NCBI RefSeq assembly: GCF_000264945.2
Contig: NZ_CP013070.1
Coordinates: 1,116,001 to 1,180,000 of the forward strand
Source: Sphingobium indicum B90A
Lineage (GTDB): Bacteria > Pseudomonadota > Alphaproteobacteria > Sphingomonadales > Sphingomonadaceae
Length of the DNA: 64,000 bases
Reading direction: 5' to 3'
In this document: piece by piece, positions 56,189 through 64,000 of the stretch
Layout of the letters: each line of letters opens with the position of its first letter
Position numbering within the stretch: the first letter of the stretch is position 1
The notes under the pieces: model-generated
What the model was told of the DNA's origin: nothing
Databases searched by the model: none
Seen by the model: only the letters and a program-made list of their open reading frames with translations
Position numbers and translations under genes: made by a program

Positions 56189-57571
56189 TCAATGCTCCCT
56201 GAAGGACAGCCAGAGCGACTGGGTCAGCGGCTCCAGCGCATATTGCAGCGCCGTCCGCCGCCGCAGCGGCACCAGAAGCTGCACCGGCATGCCCGCCTTC
56301 AGGCTGAAATCCTCGCCCCTCACATCCCTGATCCTGGCCAGTTCCCTTGGCGGCACGATCATCTCCGCGGTGTAGAAGGACATGCCTGTCTTCTCGTCCT
56401 GGAAGCTGTCCGCCGACAGCCGGCTGATCCGCCCGTCCATGATCGGCAGGTCGCGCTCATGCAGGCTGCTGAACTTGATCTGCGCCCGCTGCCCCACCTT
56501 CAGGTCGTCAATGTCCTCGGGCGAAATCCGCGCCTCTATGACCAGGCCCGCCCGGTCGGGGACGATGTCCATCAGCTTCTGCCCGGCGGCGATGACGCCG
56601 CCCACGGTGAAGACGTTGAGGCCGACGATGGTGCCGGCGGCGGGCGCCCGGATTTGCAGCCGGGCAAGCTGATCCTTGGCGGCCCGATATTTGGGCAGCA
56701 CTTCGTTGAGCGAGAATTCGACGTCGCGCAGTTCCGACGCGGCCCGTTCCCTATAGGCCTTTTCCGCTTCCAGCGCCTTCAGCCGATTTTCGCCCGCTTC
56801 GGCGCCGGACCGGGCGATGCTGGCGGAAAATTGCCCTGCCTGCCCATGAAGGTCGGCCCTGGCGCGTTCCAGGGCCCTGATCCGGGATTTGGAGACGAAC
56901 CCTTTTTCCGCCACGCCGCGCAGGCTCTCCAGCTCCTCCCCGATCAGCCGGGCCTGTTCCGAAGAGGCCGCCAGCTGCGAACGATAACCGCGCGTCGTCT
57001 GCTGCACCTGATTGGCCTGCTCGCGCAGCACCCCGGTCTGCGCCGCCAGCACGGAGGACCGCGCATCGAACTGGGTCTGTTGCAGGCGGATCGCTTCCCG
57101 CGCATCATCCTGTTCCTGCCCATCAAGGGCAGCGAATTCGGCAGGCCATTCGACATGGCTCGCGCCCGATTGCTCGGCTATCAGCCTTGCCCGCTGCGCC
57201 TTCAGCTCGATATATTGCGCGCCATACATTCGCGCCTGCGCCCGCACCTCGGCGTCGGCCAATTCCATCAGCGGCTGGCCCTGGCCGACATGCTGGCCTT
57301 CCTTGACGAAGATCGCGCCCACCACGCCGCCGTCGCGATGCTGCACCGACTGCCGCTGGCCCGCCACGGTGAGCCGCCCCGGCGCATAGGCGGCCGCGTC
57401 GAGCCGTGCAAAGGCCGCCCAGCCGAGGAACAGGACGAAGAACAGCACAGCGACGATCGTGCCGGCACGCATGTCGCGCTCAGGACGGTCGTCGATGATC
57501 TCCGCGCCGCGGCCGGCGGGATAGTGAAGGTCGACCGCTCCGGTCGCGTCCCTGATCTGAATGTCCTTCAT
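56189..57571 (-). CDS. HlyD/PrtE-type T1SS periplasmic adaptor
   Basis: A 460-residue membrane-fusion protein: cytoplasmic N-terminus, TM (about 36-56), lipoyl half-domains (GRLTVAGQRQSVQHRDGGVVGAIFVKEGQHV), a long coiled coil (about 110-290) and the beta-barrel domain from about 295 (IRAPAAGTIVGLNVFTVGGVI, RISPEDIDDLKVGQRAQIKFS). It links the ABC exporter to a TolC-type outer-membrane channel, which is not in this window. The start overlaps the ABC gene by ATGA. Convergent with pelF. The cargo is inferred to be the RTX deacetylase at 42942. Confidence 0.9.
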   Translation of the reverse strand: MKDIQIRDATGAVDLHYPAGRGAEIIDDRPERDMRAGTIVAVLFFVLFLGWAAFARLDAAAYAPGRLTVAGQRQSVQHRDGGVVGAIFVKEGQHVGQGQPLMELADAEVRAQARMYGAQYIELKAQRARLIAEQSGASHVEWPAEFAALDGQEQDDAREAIRLQQTQFDARSSVLAAQTGVLREQANQVQQTTRGYRSQLAASSEQARLIGEELESLRGVAEKGFVSKSRIRALERARADLHGQAGQFSASIARSGAEAGENRLKALEAEKAYRERAASELRDVEFSLNEVLPKYRAAKDQLARLQIRAPAAGTIVGLNVFTVGGVIAAGQKLMDIVPDRAGLVIEARISPEDIDDLKVGQRAQIKFSSLHERDLPIMDGRISRLSADSFQDEKTGMSFYTAEMIVPPRELARIRDVRGEDFSLKAGMPVQLLVPLRRRTALQYALEPLTQSLWLSFREH

Positions 57572-59322
57572 GGCGCCTGCCCCTCCGCCGTCTGGGGAGT
57601 GGGCCGTTCTTCCGAGCGGATCGCCTTCAGCCGGCCCAGCACGTCGTCGCGCCCGCCAAAGGCTTCCATCCTTCCTTCGCGCATCACCATGATCTTGTCG
57701 ACCACGCCCAATATCCCCATGCGATGGGCGACGATGATGACGGATGCGTTCCTCTTCTTGAGGTCGGCCAGGGTTGCGACCAGCCGCACCTCTCCCTCCG
57801 CGTCGAGATGCGCGTTGGGCTCGTCCAGGAAGACCAGCGGCGGCGCGCCATAGAGCGCCCGCGCCAGGCCAACGCGCTGCGCCTGCCCGGCGGAAAGGCC
57901 GCGCCCGCCCCAATCTAGCATCAGATTATATCCGCCCGGGAGCTGCTGGATCATGTCATGCGCGCCGCTCAGCCGGGCGGCTTCGATGACGGCATCGTCG
58001 ATCGCTTCCTCATCGTCCGACAGGTAATTGCCGAAACGGGCGATATTCTCCTTGATGGTCCCCGCGAACAACGAGGTGTCTTGCGGCAGATAGCCGACGA
58101 AGCCCGCCAGCCGTTCCGAATCCCAGTCCTGCATGTCCGCGCCGTCATAGCGGATCGATCCGCGCAACGGCCGCGCCGCGCCGGACAGCATGCGCAGCAG
58201 CGTGGATTTGCCCGCGCCGCTGGGTCCGACGATGGCGATGACTTCGCCCGGCTCCACCGTGAAGTTGACGTCGGCAAGGACCGGCCTTTCCTGGCCCTGA
58301 TTGAAACAGGTCACATGCTCGACCGCGATATGGCCTTTAGGCGCAGGCAGGCGGGTGAGGGCGATGTCCGCGTCCCTCGCGGCCAGCAGGTCGTTGAGCG
58401 TCGCATAGCTCGCCCGCGCGTGGACGACGCTGCGCCACGCGCCCAGCAACTGGTCGATCGGCGCCAGCGCCCGGCCGACGAGGAAGGAGGAGGCGAAGAT
58501 CGCGCCCGCCGAAATCTGGTTGTTGACCGCCAGCCACGCGCCCAGCCCCAGCGCCAGCGATTGCAGGGCGAGACGGATGAACTTGCTGATGGCGACATAA
58601 TGGCCGCCCGCGAAGCTGGCGCCGGCCTGAAGGTTCAGCATCATCCTGCGTTCGAGCAGGTGACGCCGCACCAGCGCATTGCGCATGCCCAGGGCGCGGA
58701 TCACCTCCGCGCCTGCGATGGTCTGTTCCTGGCTGACATAGGCCTTGTTCGCGGCGTCATTGGCCTGCTTGAGCGGCGCGTTCGTCCGCCGTTCGTTGCA
58801 GAGCGCGATGAAGAGGAGCGCGCCCCCGCCGACCACCGCCATGGCCGCGATAGCCGGGTGGATCAGGAAGCAGACCAGGACATAGATGGGGCTCCAGGGA
58901 AAATCGAAGATCGAGAGGATGGTCGGCCCGGTCAACGCCTGGCGCAGGGCGTCGAATTCCCGCAGGATCTGCTTGTTCATCGCTTCGCCCGTCGAACCCC
59001 GTCCGCTCAGCGCCGTGTCGAGCAGCAGTCCCGAAAGCTGCCGGTCGAAGCGGATGCTGGCCCGCACCAGCAGGCGGGATCGCACCTGCTCCAGCAACGC
59101 GAGCGTGCCGATCGCGAAAATGATGATGACGGTCAGGAAGAACAGGGTAAGCCTGCCCTGTCCCGTCACGACGCGATCATAGATTTGCAGCATGTAGAGA
59201 ACGGGTCCGATATAAAGGACGTTCATCAATGCGCTGAATATCAAGGAAGAAAGAAAGTGGCGCCTGCATGATGACAGGGCGGCCTTCATCGGAGCGGATG
59301 GTTTATGAAGGTCACGCAACAT
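57568..59322 (-). CDS. Type I secretion ABC transporter (PrtD family)
   Basis: A 584-residue permease/ATPase without an N-terminal peptidase-like domain, as in PrtD/AprD-type exporters of serralysin-like RTX proteins. TM domain about 25-290; NBD with Walker A GPSGAGKS (366-373), Q-loop LPQDTSLF, signature LSAGQ (476-480), Walker B LVFLDEPNAHLD and the His switch VAHRMG. It should recognise the C-terminal signal of the RTX deacetylase. The start is taken at 59322; an ATG 11 codons later is also possible. It is first in a two-gene unit with its adaptor. Confidence 0.93.
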   Translation of the reverse strand: MLRDLHKPSAPMKAALSSCRRHFLSSLIFSALMNVLYIGPVLYMLQIYDRVVTGQGRLTLFFLTVIIIFAIGTLALLEQVRSRLLVRASIRFDRQLSGLLLDTALSGRGSTGEAMNKQILREFDALRQALTGPTILSIFDFPWSPIYVLVCFLIHPAIAAMAVVGGGALLFIALCNERRTNAPLKQANDAANKAYVSQEQTIAGAEVIRALGMRNALVRRHLLERRMMLNLQAGASFAGGHYVAISKFIRLALQSLALGLGAWLAVNNQISAGAIFASSFLVGRALAPIDQLLGAWRSVVHARASYATLNDLLAARDADIALTRLPAPKGHIAVEHVTCFNQGQERPVLADVNFTVEPGEVIAIVGPSGAGKSTLLRMLSGAARPLRGSIRYDGADMQDWDSERLAGFVGYLPQDTSLFAGTIKENIARFGNYLSDDEEAIDDAVIEAARLSGAHDMIQQLPGGYNLMLDWGGRGLSAGQAQRVGLARALYGAPPLVFLDEPNAHLDAEGEVRLVATLADLKKRNASVIIVAHRMGILGVVDKIMVMREGRMEAFGGRDDVLGRLKAIRSEERPTPQTAEGQAP

Positions 59323-59476
59323 AAGTTCCGCCCCGCCCCATGTCGCGCTATGCCATCAGCGCTATGTCCTGCGTTTTCTTATACTATCCCGCTGATTTTC
59401 GGTAAATATAACCAACAGCATAGAGGTGCGCATACGCCCCTCCGACGGCACCGCCTGTCGGCCCGGCCCAGCCGCG

Positions 59477-60928
59477 TCAGGCAGTGGCGATCCGGATCAG
59501 CCCATCCATGTCGACATGATCCTCCAATTGCATCGCGATCTGGTCCAGAGCGTCATCCACCGAAGCCTGATAGTCGCCCGACGTGGCTTCATGCCCCAGC
59601 CGCGCCAGAAGGGCGGCGCGCAGCGCGGTGCTGGCGAACAGGCCGTGGACATAGGTTCCCATCACCATGCCGTCCCTGCTCGATGCGCCATCCGGACGGC
59701 CGCCCTCCAGCATTGCGAAGGGGCGCGAGCAATCCGGACCGTCCGTCCGGCCGACATGCATCTCATAGCCCGAAAAGGGCTGCCCCAGCGCCGTTCCGCC
59801 GGTCCTTTCCAACGTCTTGGCTGATGTCAGCCGTGTTTCGACATCCAGCAGGCCAAGCCCCTCGACCCCGCCCGGCGGGCCCTCCATACCGTCTGGATCG
59901 TCTATCCTGCGGCCCAGCATCTGATATCCGCCGCATATGCCCAATATCGGCCGCCCGCGCCGGCGGTGGGCGCGAATGTCGATGTCCCATCCCTGATCGC
60001 GCACCGCCTGCAGGTCCGCGATGGTCGCCTTGGAACCCGGCAGGATGATGAGCGCGGCCTCCGCGGGAATGGGCTGGCCCGGCGGCACCAGCATGACCTT
60101 CACTCCCGGCTCCAGCTTCAGCGGGTCCAGATCGTCGAAATTGGCGATCCGGGGCAGGATGGGGCAGGCGATCAGCAGCTTTTCGCCCGGGCCGCCCCGC
60201 CTGCGTTCCAGCACCACGGCATCCTCGCTGGGCAGGCGACTGGCCTGACCGAGCCAGGGGATCACGCCAAAGCCCCTCCAGCCCGTCAATCGCTCGATAT
60301 GGCGATAGCCGTCCTCGAACAGGGCGGGATCGCCCCGGAACTTGTTGATCAGGAAGCCCTGGATCATCGCCGCGTCGGCCGGGTCGATCACCGCCTTCGT
60401 CCCGGCGACGGCCGCGATCACGCCGCCCCGGTCGATGTCGCCCACCAATATCACCGGCACGCCGGCGGCCCGCGCAAAGCCCATATTGGCGATGTCGCCT
60501 GCCCGCAGATTGACCTCGGCCGGCGATCCCGCGCCCTCCACCACCACGATGTCGCATTGCGCCTGCAACCGGCGGTAGCTGGCCAGCACCGCCTCCAGCA
60601 ATTCGCCCCGCGCCGAGCGGAAATTGCCGCTGCCGAGCTTGCCCCGCACCTGGCCATGGACGACAAGCTGCGACGTGCGGTCGGCCTGCGGCTTCAGCAG
60701 GACAGGGTTCATGTCCGTATGCGGCTCGACGCCCGCCGCAATCGCCTGCAGCGCCTGCGCCCGCCCGATCTCTCCGCCGTCGGCGGTGACGGCGGCATTG
60801 TTGGACATATTCTGCGGCTTGAACGGGCGGACGCTATATCCCCTGCGGACCAGGGCGCGGCAAATCCCGGCCACCAGCAGGGATTTGCCGACGTCCGATC
60901 CCGTTCCCTGAAGCATGATGGCAGCCAT
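59477..60928 (-). CDS. cobQ: Cobyric acid synthase CobQ
   Basis: A 483-residue glutamine amidotransferase that amidates adenosylcobyrinic acid a,c-diamide to adenosylcobyric acid. The N-terminal P-loop part begins [22 protein letters not shown], with [12 protein letters not shown] and [16 protein letters not shown]; the C-terminal triad-type GATase has [12 protein letters not shown] with the Cys nucleophile. AGGAG lies about 7 bases before the ATG at 60928, fixing the start (MAAIML). It follows a small membrane protein gene; no other cobalamin genes are in the window, and no cobalamin riboswitch is seen in the short upstream gap. Confidence 0.95.
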   Translation of the reverse strand: MAAIMLQGTGSDVGKSLLVAGICRALVRRGYSVRPFKPQNMSNNAAVTADGGEIGRAQALQAIAAGVEPHTDMNPVLLKPQADRTSQLVVHGQVRGKLGSGNFRSARGELLEAVLASYRRLQAQCDIVVVEGAGSPAEVNLRAGDIANMGFARAAGVPVILVGDIDRGGVIAAVAGTKAVIDPADAAMIQGFLINKFRGDPALFEDGYRHIERLTGWRGFGVIPWLGQASRLPSEDAVVLERRRGGPGEKLLIACPILPRIANFDDLDPLKLEPGVKVMLVPPGQPIPAEAALIILPGSKATIADLQAVRDQGWDIDIRAHRRRGRPILGICGGYQMLGRRIDDPDGMEGPPGGVEGLGLLDVETRLTSAKTLERTGGTALGQPFSGYEMHVGRTDGPDCSRPFAMLEGGRPDGASSRDGMVMGTYVHGLFASTALRAALLARLGHEATSGDYQASVDDALDQIAMQLEDHVDMDGLIRIATA

Positions 60929-60967
60929 GACGCGCTCCTGCATGGCGCGGAGGGCCGATACAAGTGT

Positions 60968-61192
60968 TTAGAAGGAAAAGGCGCTGCGCCGCATTTCCAC
61001 GGCGTCCAGGATCATGCCGCCCGCGATGAAGACGCTGCCCGTGCAGACCAGCGCCAGCAAATGGCCGCCGGTGCCGGGATATTGGTGCATGTAGACGATG
61101 CCGCGCTCGGTCGCGCCAAGCGCCAGGGCGTAGATCACCAAAAACGCCTCGAACTTCGTCTTGATGGTGAAGAGGCGCCTGATCCGTTCCAT
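60968..61192 (-). CDS. Small conserved-looking membrane protein
   Basis: A 74-residue protein with a basic start (MERIRRLFTIKTKFEAFL) and two hydrophobic stretches (AFLVIYALALGATERG and LLALVCTGSVFIAGGMILDAV). It lies 25 bases after astB and 39 bases before cobQ on the same strand. No function is recognised. Coding bias and position support it as a real gene. Confidence 0.65.
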   Translation of the reverse strand: MERIRRLFTIKTKFEAFLVIYALALGATERGIVYMHQYPGTGGHLLALVCTGSVFIAGGMILDAVEMRRSAFSF

Positions 61193-61217
61193 CGAGTCCC
61201 ATCCGGCTTGACTGCCG

Positions 61218-62477
61218 TCAGGGAATTAAATCGCCCGAAAGTTGCAAATGGTCAACAAGCGTTAACCATGATTGTTCGATGCGCGCGATCAGCCGGGTAT
61301 CGGCCAGATCGTCCGGCGCTATGGCTTCGGGCCAATAATTTCGGACGATGTCGGCAATGCCGTCCAGCTTCGCCTCGTCCACCAGGAAGCGCGGATCGAT
61401 ATGGGCAGGGTCGGCCACCACGCGCAGCCGCAGGCAGGCGGGACCGCCGCCATTGGCCATGGACTGGCGCACGTCGACGGGCACCAGCTTCCGGATCGGG
61501 CCGTTGCCCGCGACCATCTTTTCCAGCCAGGACCATATGCCGGGCATGTCCCGCGCCTCTGTCGGCAGGACCAGCGCCATAATGCCATCCGGCAAGGTCA
61601 CGAGCTGGGCGTTGAAGATATAGCTGCGGATCGCGTCGGACAGGCTGATGGCGCTGGCGGGAACCTCGACGATCTCCACCGACGGCAGCCTGGTGCGCAG
61701 ATCGGCGTAGAAGCGCTCCTTGTCGGCAAAGGCCTGTTCATGGGTGAAAAGCACGCGCTCATTGGCGACGGCGACCACGTCATTGTGGAAGGCGCCTGCT
61801 GCGATCGCTTCCTCCGACTGCATGACGAACAGCGTGCGATCCGGGTCAAGCCGGTGCAGTCGGGCGACGGCCTTGCTCGCCTCGACATGCTGGCGGGCGG
61901 GGAAGGGGCCGCCCGACTGGCCGTAGACGAACACCTCGACGCCCGCCTCGCCATGATGATCGCACAGGCGCATATGATTGGCCGCGCCCTCATCGCCAAA
62001 GGGGGCGGGAATGGGGCCATGCACGGCAAAGGCGGTGCGGTCGGAAAAGGCGAGGCGCAATTGGGCGAGCGTCTGCGGCCATTCATGGCTGCGATGCGCC
62101 ATGGTGACGAGATTGGCGACGGTCAGATGCGTGCGCCTGTCCGCCGTGTCGGGCGCGGGCGAGACGGTCGCTGCATTGGCCGCCCACATGGAGGAGGCCG
62201 ACATGGCCGCCGCGCGGATATGCGCCTCCGCATTGCCGACATCGGTGCCGAGCGCCGCCAGCCACGCTCCGTCGGGCCGCCATTGGGGCAGGAACAGCCC
62301 CTGCGCCAGTCCCAGGCGCAGGTTGGACCGCATCTTCTCGATCCCCTGCAACGCCGCCGCCCTGGGGTGGGATATGGCGCCCGCATTGCGCGCCGAGGCC
62401 AGATTGCCCAGGCTGAGGCCCGCATAATTGTGGCTGGGGCCGATCAGGCCGTCGAAATTGATCTCCCTCGCGGTCAT
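61218..62477 (-). CDS. astB: N-succinylarginine dihydrolase AstB
   Basis: A 419-residue AST-pathway enzyme that converts N2-succinylarginine to N2-succinylornithine, ammonia and CO2. It has the amidinotransferase fold: MTAREINFDGLIGPSHNYAGLSLGN, NPHR-region equivalents, HVEASKAVARLHRL, GAFHNDVVAVANERVLF (with catalytic His) and GGGPACLRLRVV (with catalytic Cys). Length is typical (about 440). The start overlaps the astA stop in ATGA. It forms an operon with astA. Confidence 0.95.
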   Translation of the reverse strand: MTAREINFDGLIGPSHNYAGLSLGNLASARNAGAISHPRAAALQGIEKMRSNLRLGLAQGLFLPQWRPDGAWLAALGTDVGNAEAHIRAAAMSASSMWAANAATVSPAPDTADRRTHLTVANLVTMAHRSHEWPQTLAQLRLAFSDRTAFAVHGPIPAPFGDEGAANHMRLCDHHGEAGVEVFVYGQSGGPFPARQHVEASKAVARLHRLDPDRTLFVMQSEEAIAAGAFHNDVVAVANERVLFTHEQAFADKERFYADLRTRLPSVEIVEVPASAISLSDAIRSYIFNAQLVTLPDGIMALVLPTEARDMPGIWSWLEKMVAGNGPIRKLVPVDVRQSMANGGGPACLRLRVVADPAHIDPRFLVDEAKLDGIADIVRNYWPEAIAPDDLADTRLIARIEQSWLTLVDHLQLSGDLIP

Positions 62478-63493
62478 GCCCGTTCCGCCATGGTGAATGT
62501 CTGTCCCGGCTCCAGCCCCAGCAATTGCGCCGAGGCCCGGTCGAGCGAGACGCCGCCATCCTCCCGCTCGATCGCAAAGGCATAGGTGCAGCGGAAATCG
62601 GCGAGCCGCCCGGTGGTCACCAGCATCTTGTCTCCGCCCTTCTCGTGCACGGCGCCCAGCACCGCGTCGGACGAATGGGCGATGGTGCGCAGCGCATCGA
62701 TCTGCCCCACCATCGTCGGGCCGCCGTCGAATATGTCGACATAGCCGGGATTGGTGAAGCCCTCCGTCTCCAGCATGCGCATCGCGGCGCGGCCATTGGG
62801 ATGGGGCATGCCGATGACGCTGCGGGCGCTGTCGGTCAGCATGGCGGTGTAGATCGGCGTCTTGGGCATCAGGTCGGCGATAAACTGATTGCCGTTCACC
62901 GCATTGAACTCGTCCGCTTCCTGAAAGCTCATGCCGAAGAAGCGTCCGGCAAGGCCGTCCCAGAAGGGGGAACCGCCCGCCTCGTCGATCACGCCGCGCA
63001 GTTCCGCGATAATCCGCTCCCCGAAGCGGGCGCGATGGTTGCGGATGTAGAGATAGCGGCTGCGCGCCAGCAGCAGGCCCAGCCCCTCCGCGCGTTCGCG
63101 GGGATGCAGGAACAGGCCGCCGACTTCCGTCGACCCCTCCAGATCGGTGACCAGAGAGAGCATCTCCGCCCGGAAGGTGCGCGAAAGCTCCCGGCTATGC
63201 TGGGTGAGAACGCCCAGCCGATAGGAATAGAAGGGCCAGTTTTGCCCGACCTTGCTGAAAATCTGGCAGGTGCCGCGAACCTGACCCGTCTGGGCGTTTT
63301 CCAGCACCATGACGATCAGTTCGTCCTCGACCCCTTCGCCTTGCCGGGCCAGCGCCTGCTCCGTCCGCTCCAGCTTGGCGGCCAGCGACTTCCGGTCCGG
63401 CGGCAGGTTGGTGAACCCGCCCCCGGTCAGCTTCGCCATTTCATAAAGGGTCTGCAAATCGCCGGCGCGCGCGGTGCGCATGAAGAAACTCAC
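62474..63493 (-). CDS. astA: Arginine N-succinyltransferase AstA
   Basis: A 339-residue GNAT-type enzyme that succinylates arginine from succinyl-CoA, the first step of the AST pathway. RTARAGDLQTLYEMAKLTGGGFTNLPPDR, STEVGGLFLHPRERAEGLGLLLARSRYLYI, FGMSFQEADEFNAVNGNQFIADLMP and GYVDIFDGGPTMVGQID are family features. The GTG at 63493 is in a GTGA overlap with the upstream hydrolase, preferred over the ATG at 63481. astC/astD do not occur in the window. Confidence 0.94.
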   Translation of the reverse strand: MSFFMRTARAGDLQTLYEMAKLTGGGFTNLPPDRKSLAAKLERTEQALARQGEGVEDELIVMVLENAQTGQVRGTCQIFSKVGQNWPFYSYRLGVLTQHSRELSRTFRAEMLSLVTDLEGSTEVGGLFLHPRERAEGLGLLLARSRYLYIRNHRARFGERIIAELRGVIDEAGGSPFWDGLAGRFFGMSFQEADEFNAVNGNQFIADLMPKTPIYTAMLTDSARSVIGMPHPNGRAAMRMLETEGFTNPGYVDIFDGGPTMVGQIDALRTIAHSSDAVLGAVHEKGGDKMLVTTGRLADFRCTYAFAIEREDGGVSLDRASAQLLGLEPGQTFTMAERA

Positions 63494-64000
63494 GCCTTCA
63501 TCCCCTTCGTGAAACGCCCTTCGGCCATGCGGAGCAGCGCCAGGGCCGACAATTGCGCCCGTTCGGCCAGGCTGTCGACGACCAGATATTCCAGATCGCT
63601 GTGGATATTGCCGCCCCGCACGCCCATTGTGTCGACCACGGGCACGCCGCAGGCCGCGATGTTGTTGCCGTCGCACACCCCGCCGGTATCCCGCCAGGCG
63701 ATGGAAAGGCCCAGATCCGCGCCGCATTGCCGCACGAACCCGAACAACGCTTCCGCCCGCGCATCCATCGGCTTGGGCGGGCGGCCGAAGCCGCCATGCC
63801 GGTGGAGCGTCACCTCATGCTCCTGCGCGACCCGCGCCATGGCGTCCTTCAGCAGCTCGTCCGCCGCCTGCTCGTCGGCGGGGGTCTTCGGCCGGAAATT
63901 GACGTGCAGGACGGCGTGATCCGGCACGACATTATTGGGGCCGCCGCCCTCGATCCGCGAAGGATTGCAGGAAAAGCCGCCGCCGCTCGCCGCCTTCAGC
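63490..64000 (-). CDS. M20-family metallopeptidase/hydrolase, partial
   Basis: The 5' end lies beyond the right edge; the last about 170 codons are visible. The visible part is typical of the M20 carboxypeptidase-like C-terminal: PDHAVLHVNFRP of the lid domain, then DTGGVCDGNNIAACGVPVVDTMGVRGGNIHSDLEYLVVDSLAERAQLSALAL, with the family's last metal-ligand His in IHSDLE. It is coupled to astA by a GTGA overlap. Its placement suggests a role in the arginine succinyl pathway, for example in place of succinylglutamate desuccinylase; this is inferred. Confidence 0.8.
   Translation of the reverse strand, partial: LKAASGGGFSCNPSRIEGGGPNNVVPDHAVLHVNFRPKTPADEQAADELLKDAMARVAQEHEVTLHRHGGFGRPPKPMDARAEALFGFVRQCGADLGLSIAWRDTGGVCDGNNIAACGVPVVDTMGVRGGNIHSDLEYLVVDSLAERAQLSALALLRMAEGRFTKGMKA

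Noticed and set aside
41147..59476. An integrative island with tRNA-derived attachment sites
   Set aside because: No integrase is present and no copy of the tRNA-Arg 3' end is visible in 59323-59476; codon style of the locus matches the rest of the window.
59323..59476. Promoter or terminator in the gap between the ABC gene and cobQ
   Set aside because: A TTACCG/TATAAG pair can be found on the minus strand but the -35 is weak and there is no supporting feature, so it was not listed.

Overview
The window looks like a chromosomal segment of a GC-rich alphaproteobacterium of the order Sphingomonadales (Sphingobium/Sphingomonas-like). This is inferred from gene order and protein character (mreBCD-mrdA-rodA, MutL with an endonuclease motif, an AstA/AstB operon, sphingomonad-type exopolysaccharide genes) and from the interspersed palindromic repeats; species was not determined. 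Most genes are tightly packed, and many stop/start pairs overlap as ATGA, GTGA or TTGA, so long translationally coupled operons are the rule.

Layout. 1-15.3 kb, minus strand: a Wzx/Wzy-type exopolysaccharide operon. Read in the direction of transcription it holds a small membrane protein, a priming sugar-phosphate transferase, a second related small membrane protein, an outer-membrane barrel, Wza, an AAA ATPase, Wzz, a CpsD-like protein with a ruined P-loop, a WecG/TagA transferase, a Wzx flippase, a Wzy/ExoQ-like polymerase, three GT2 transferases and a GH10 glycosidase cut by the left edge. 15.4-16.2 kb: an Lrp-family regulator and two identical tRNA-Lys(CTT). 16.3-22.0 kb, minus: rodA, mrdA, mreD, mreC, mreB (cell elongation). 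22.2-28.7 kb: mutL and assorted housekeeping genes (MaoC-like, NPP-type phosphodiesterase, a UDG-superfamily glycosylase, ychF, a DUF2490-like protein). 28.9-41.0 kb: pgm, pth, rplY, two TraB/GumN proteins, glyQ, glyS, ppdK and a membrane-anchored HhH protein. Two palindromic repeat families are scattered here, and two copies of one family sit in frame inside glyS. 41.1-41.4 kb: two identical tRNA-Arg(ACG).

41.5-59.3 kb: the most unusual region, a rearranged Pel-like polysaccharide locus. It contains recognisable PelG, PelF, PelE-like and PelD-like proteins. The PelA functions are split: a small GH114/GH166-type hydrolase lies in the operon, and the deacetylase half is a 1431-residue protein without a signal peptide that carries four cadherin-like repeats and C-terminal RTX repeats. 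A type I secretion ABC transporter and its HlyD-type adaptor lie immediately downstream in convergent orientation. PelB is split into a TPR protein and a separate barrel protein. The PelD-like protein ends where the c-di-GMP-binding GGDEF-like domain of PelD would begin, and no PelC is seen. A second GH114-type lipoprotein is divergent from the locus. The simplest reading is that the deacetylase is exported outside the cell by the type I system instead of acting in the periplasm.

59.5-64 kb, minus: an M20-family hydrolase (cut by the right edge), astA, astB, a small membrane protein and cobQ.
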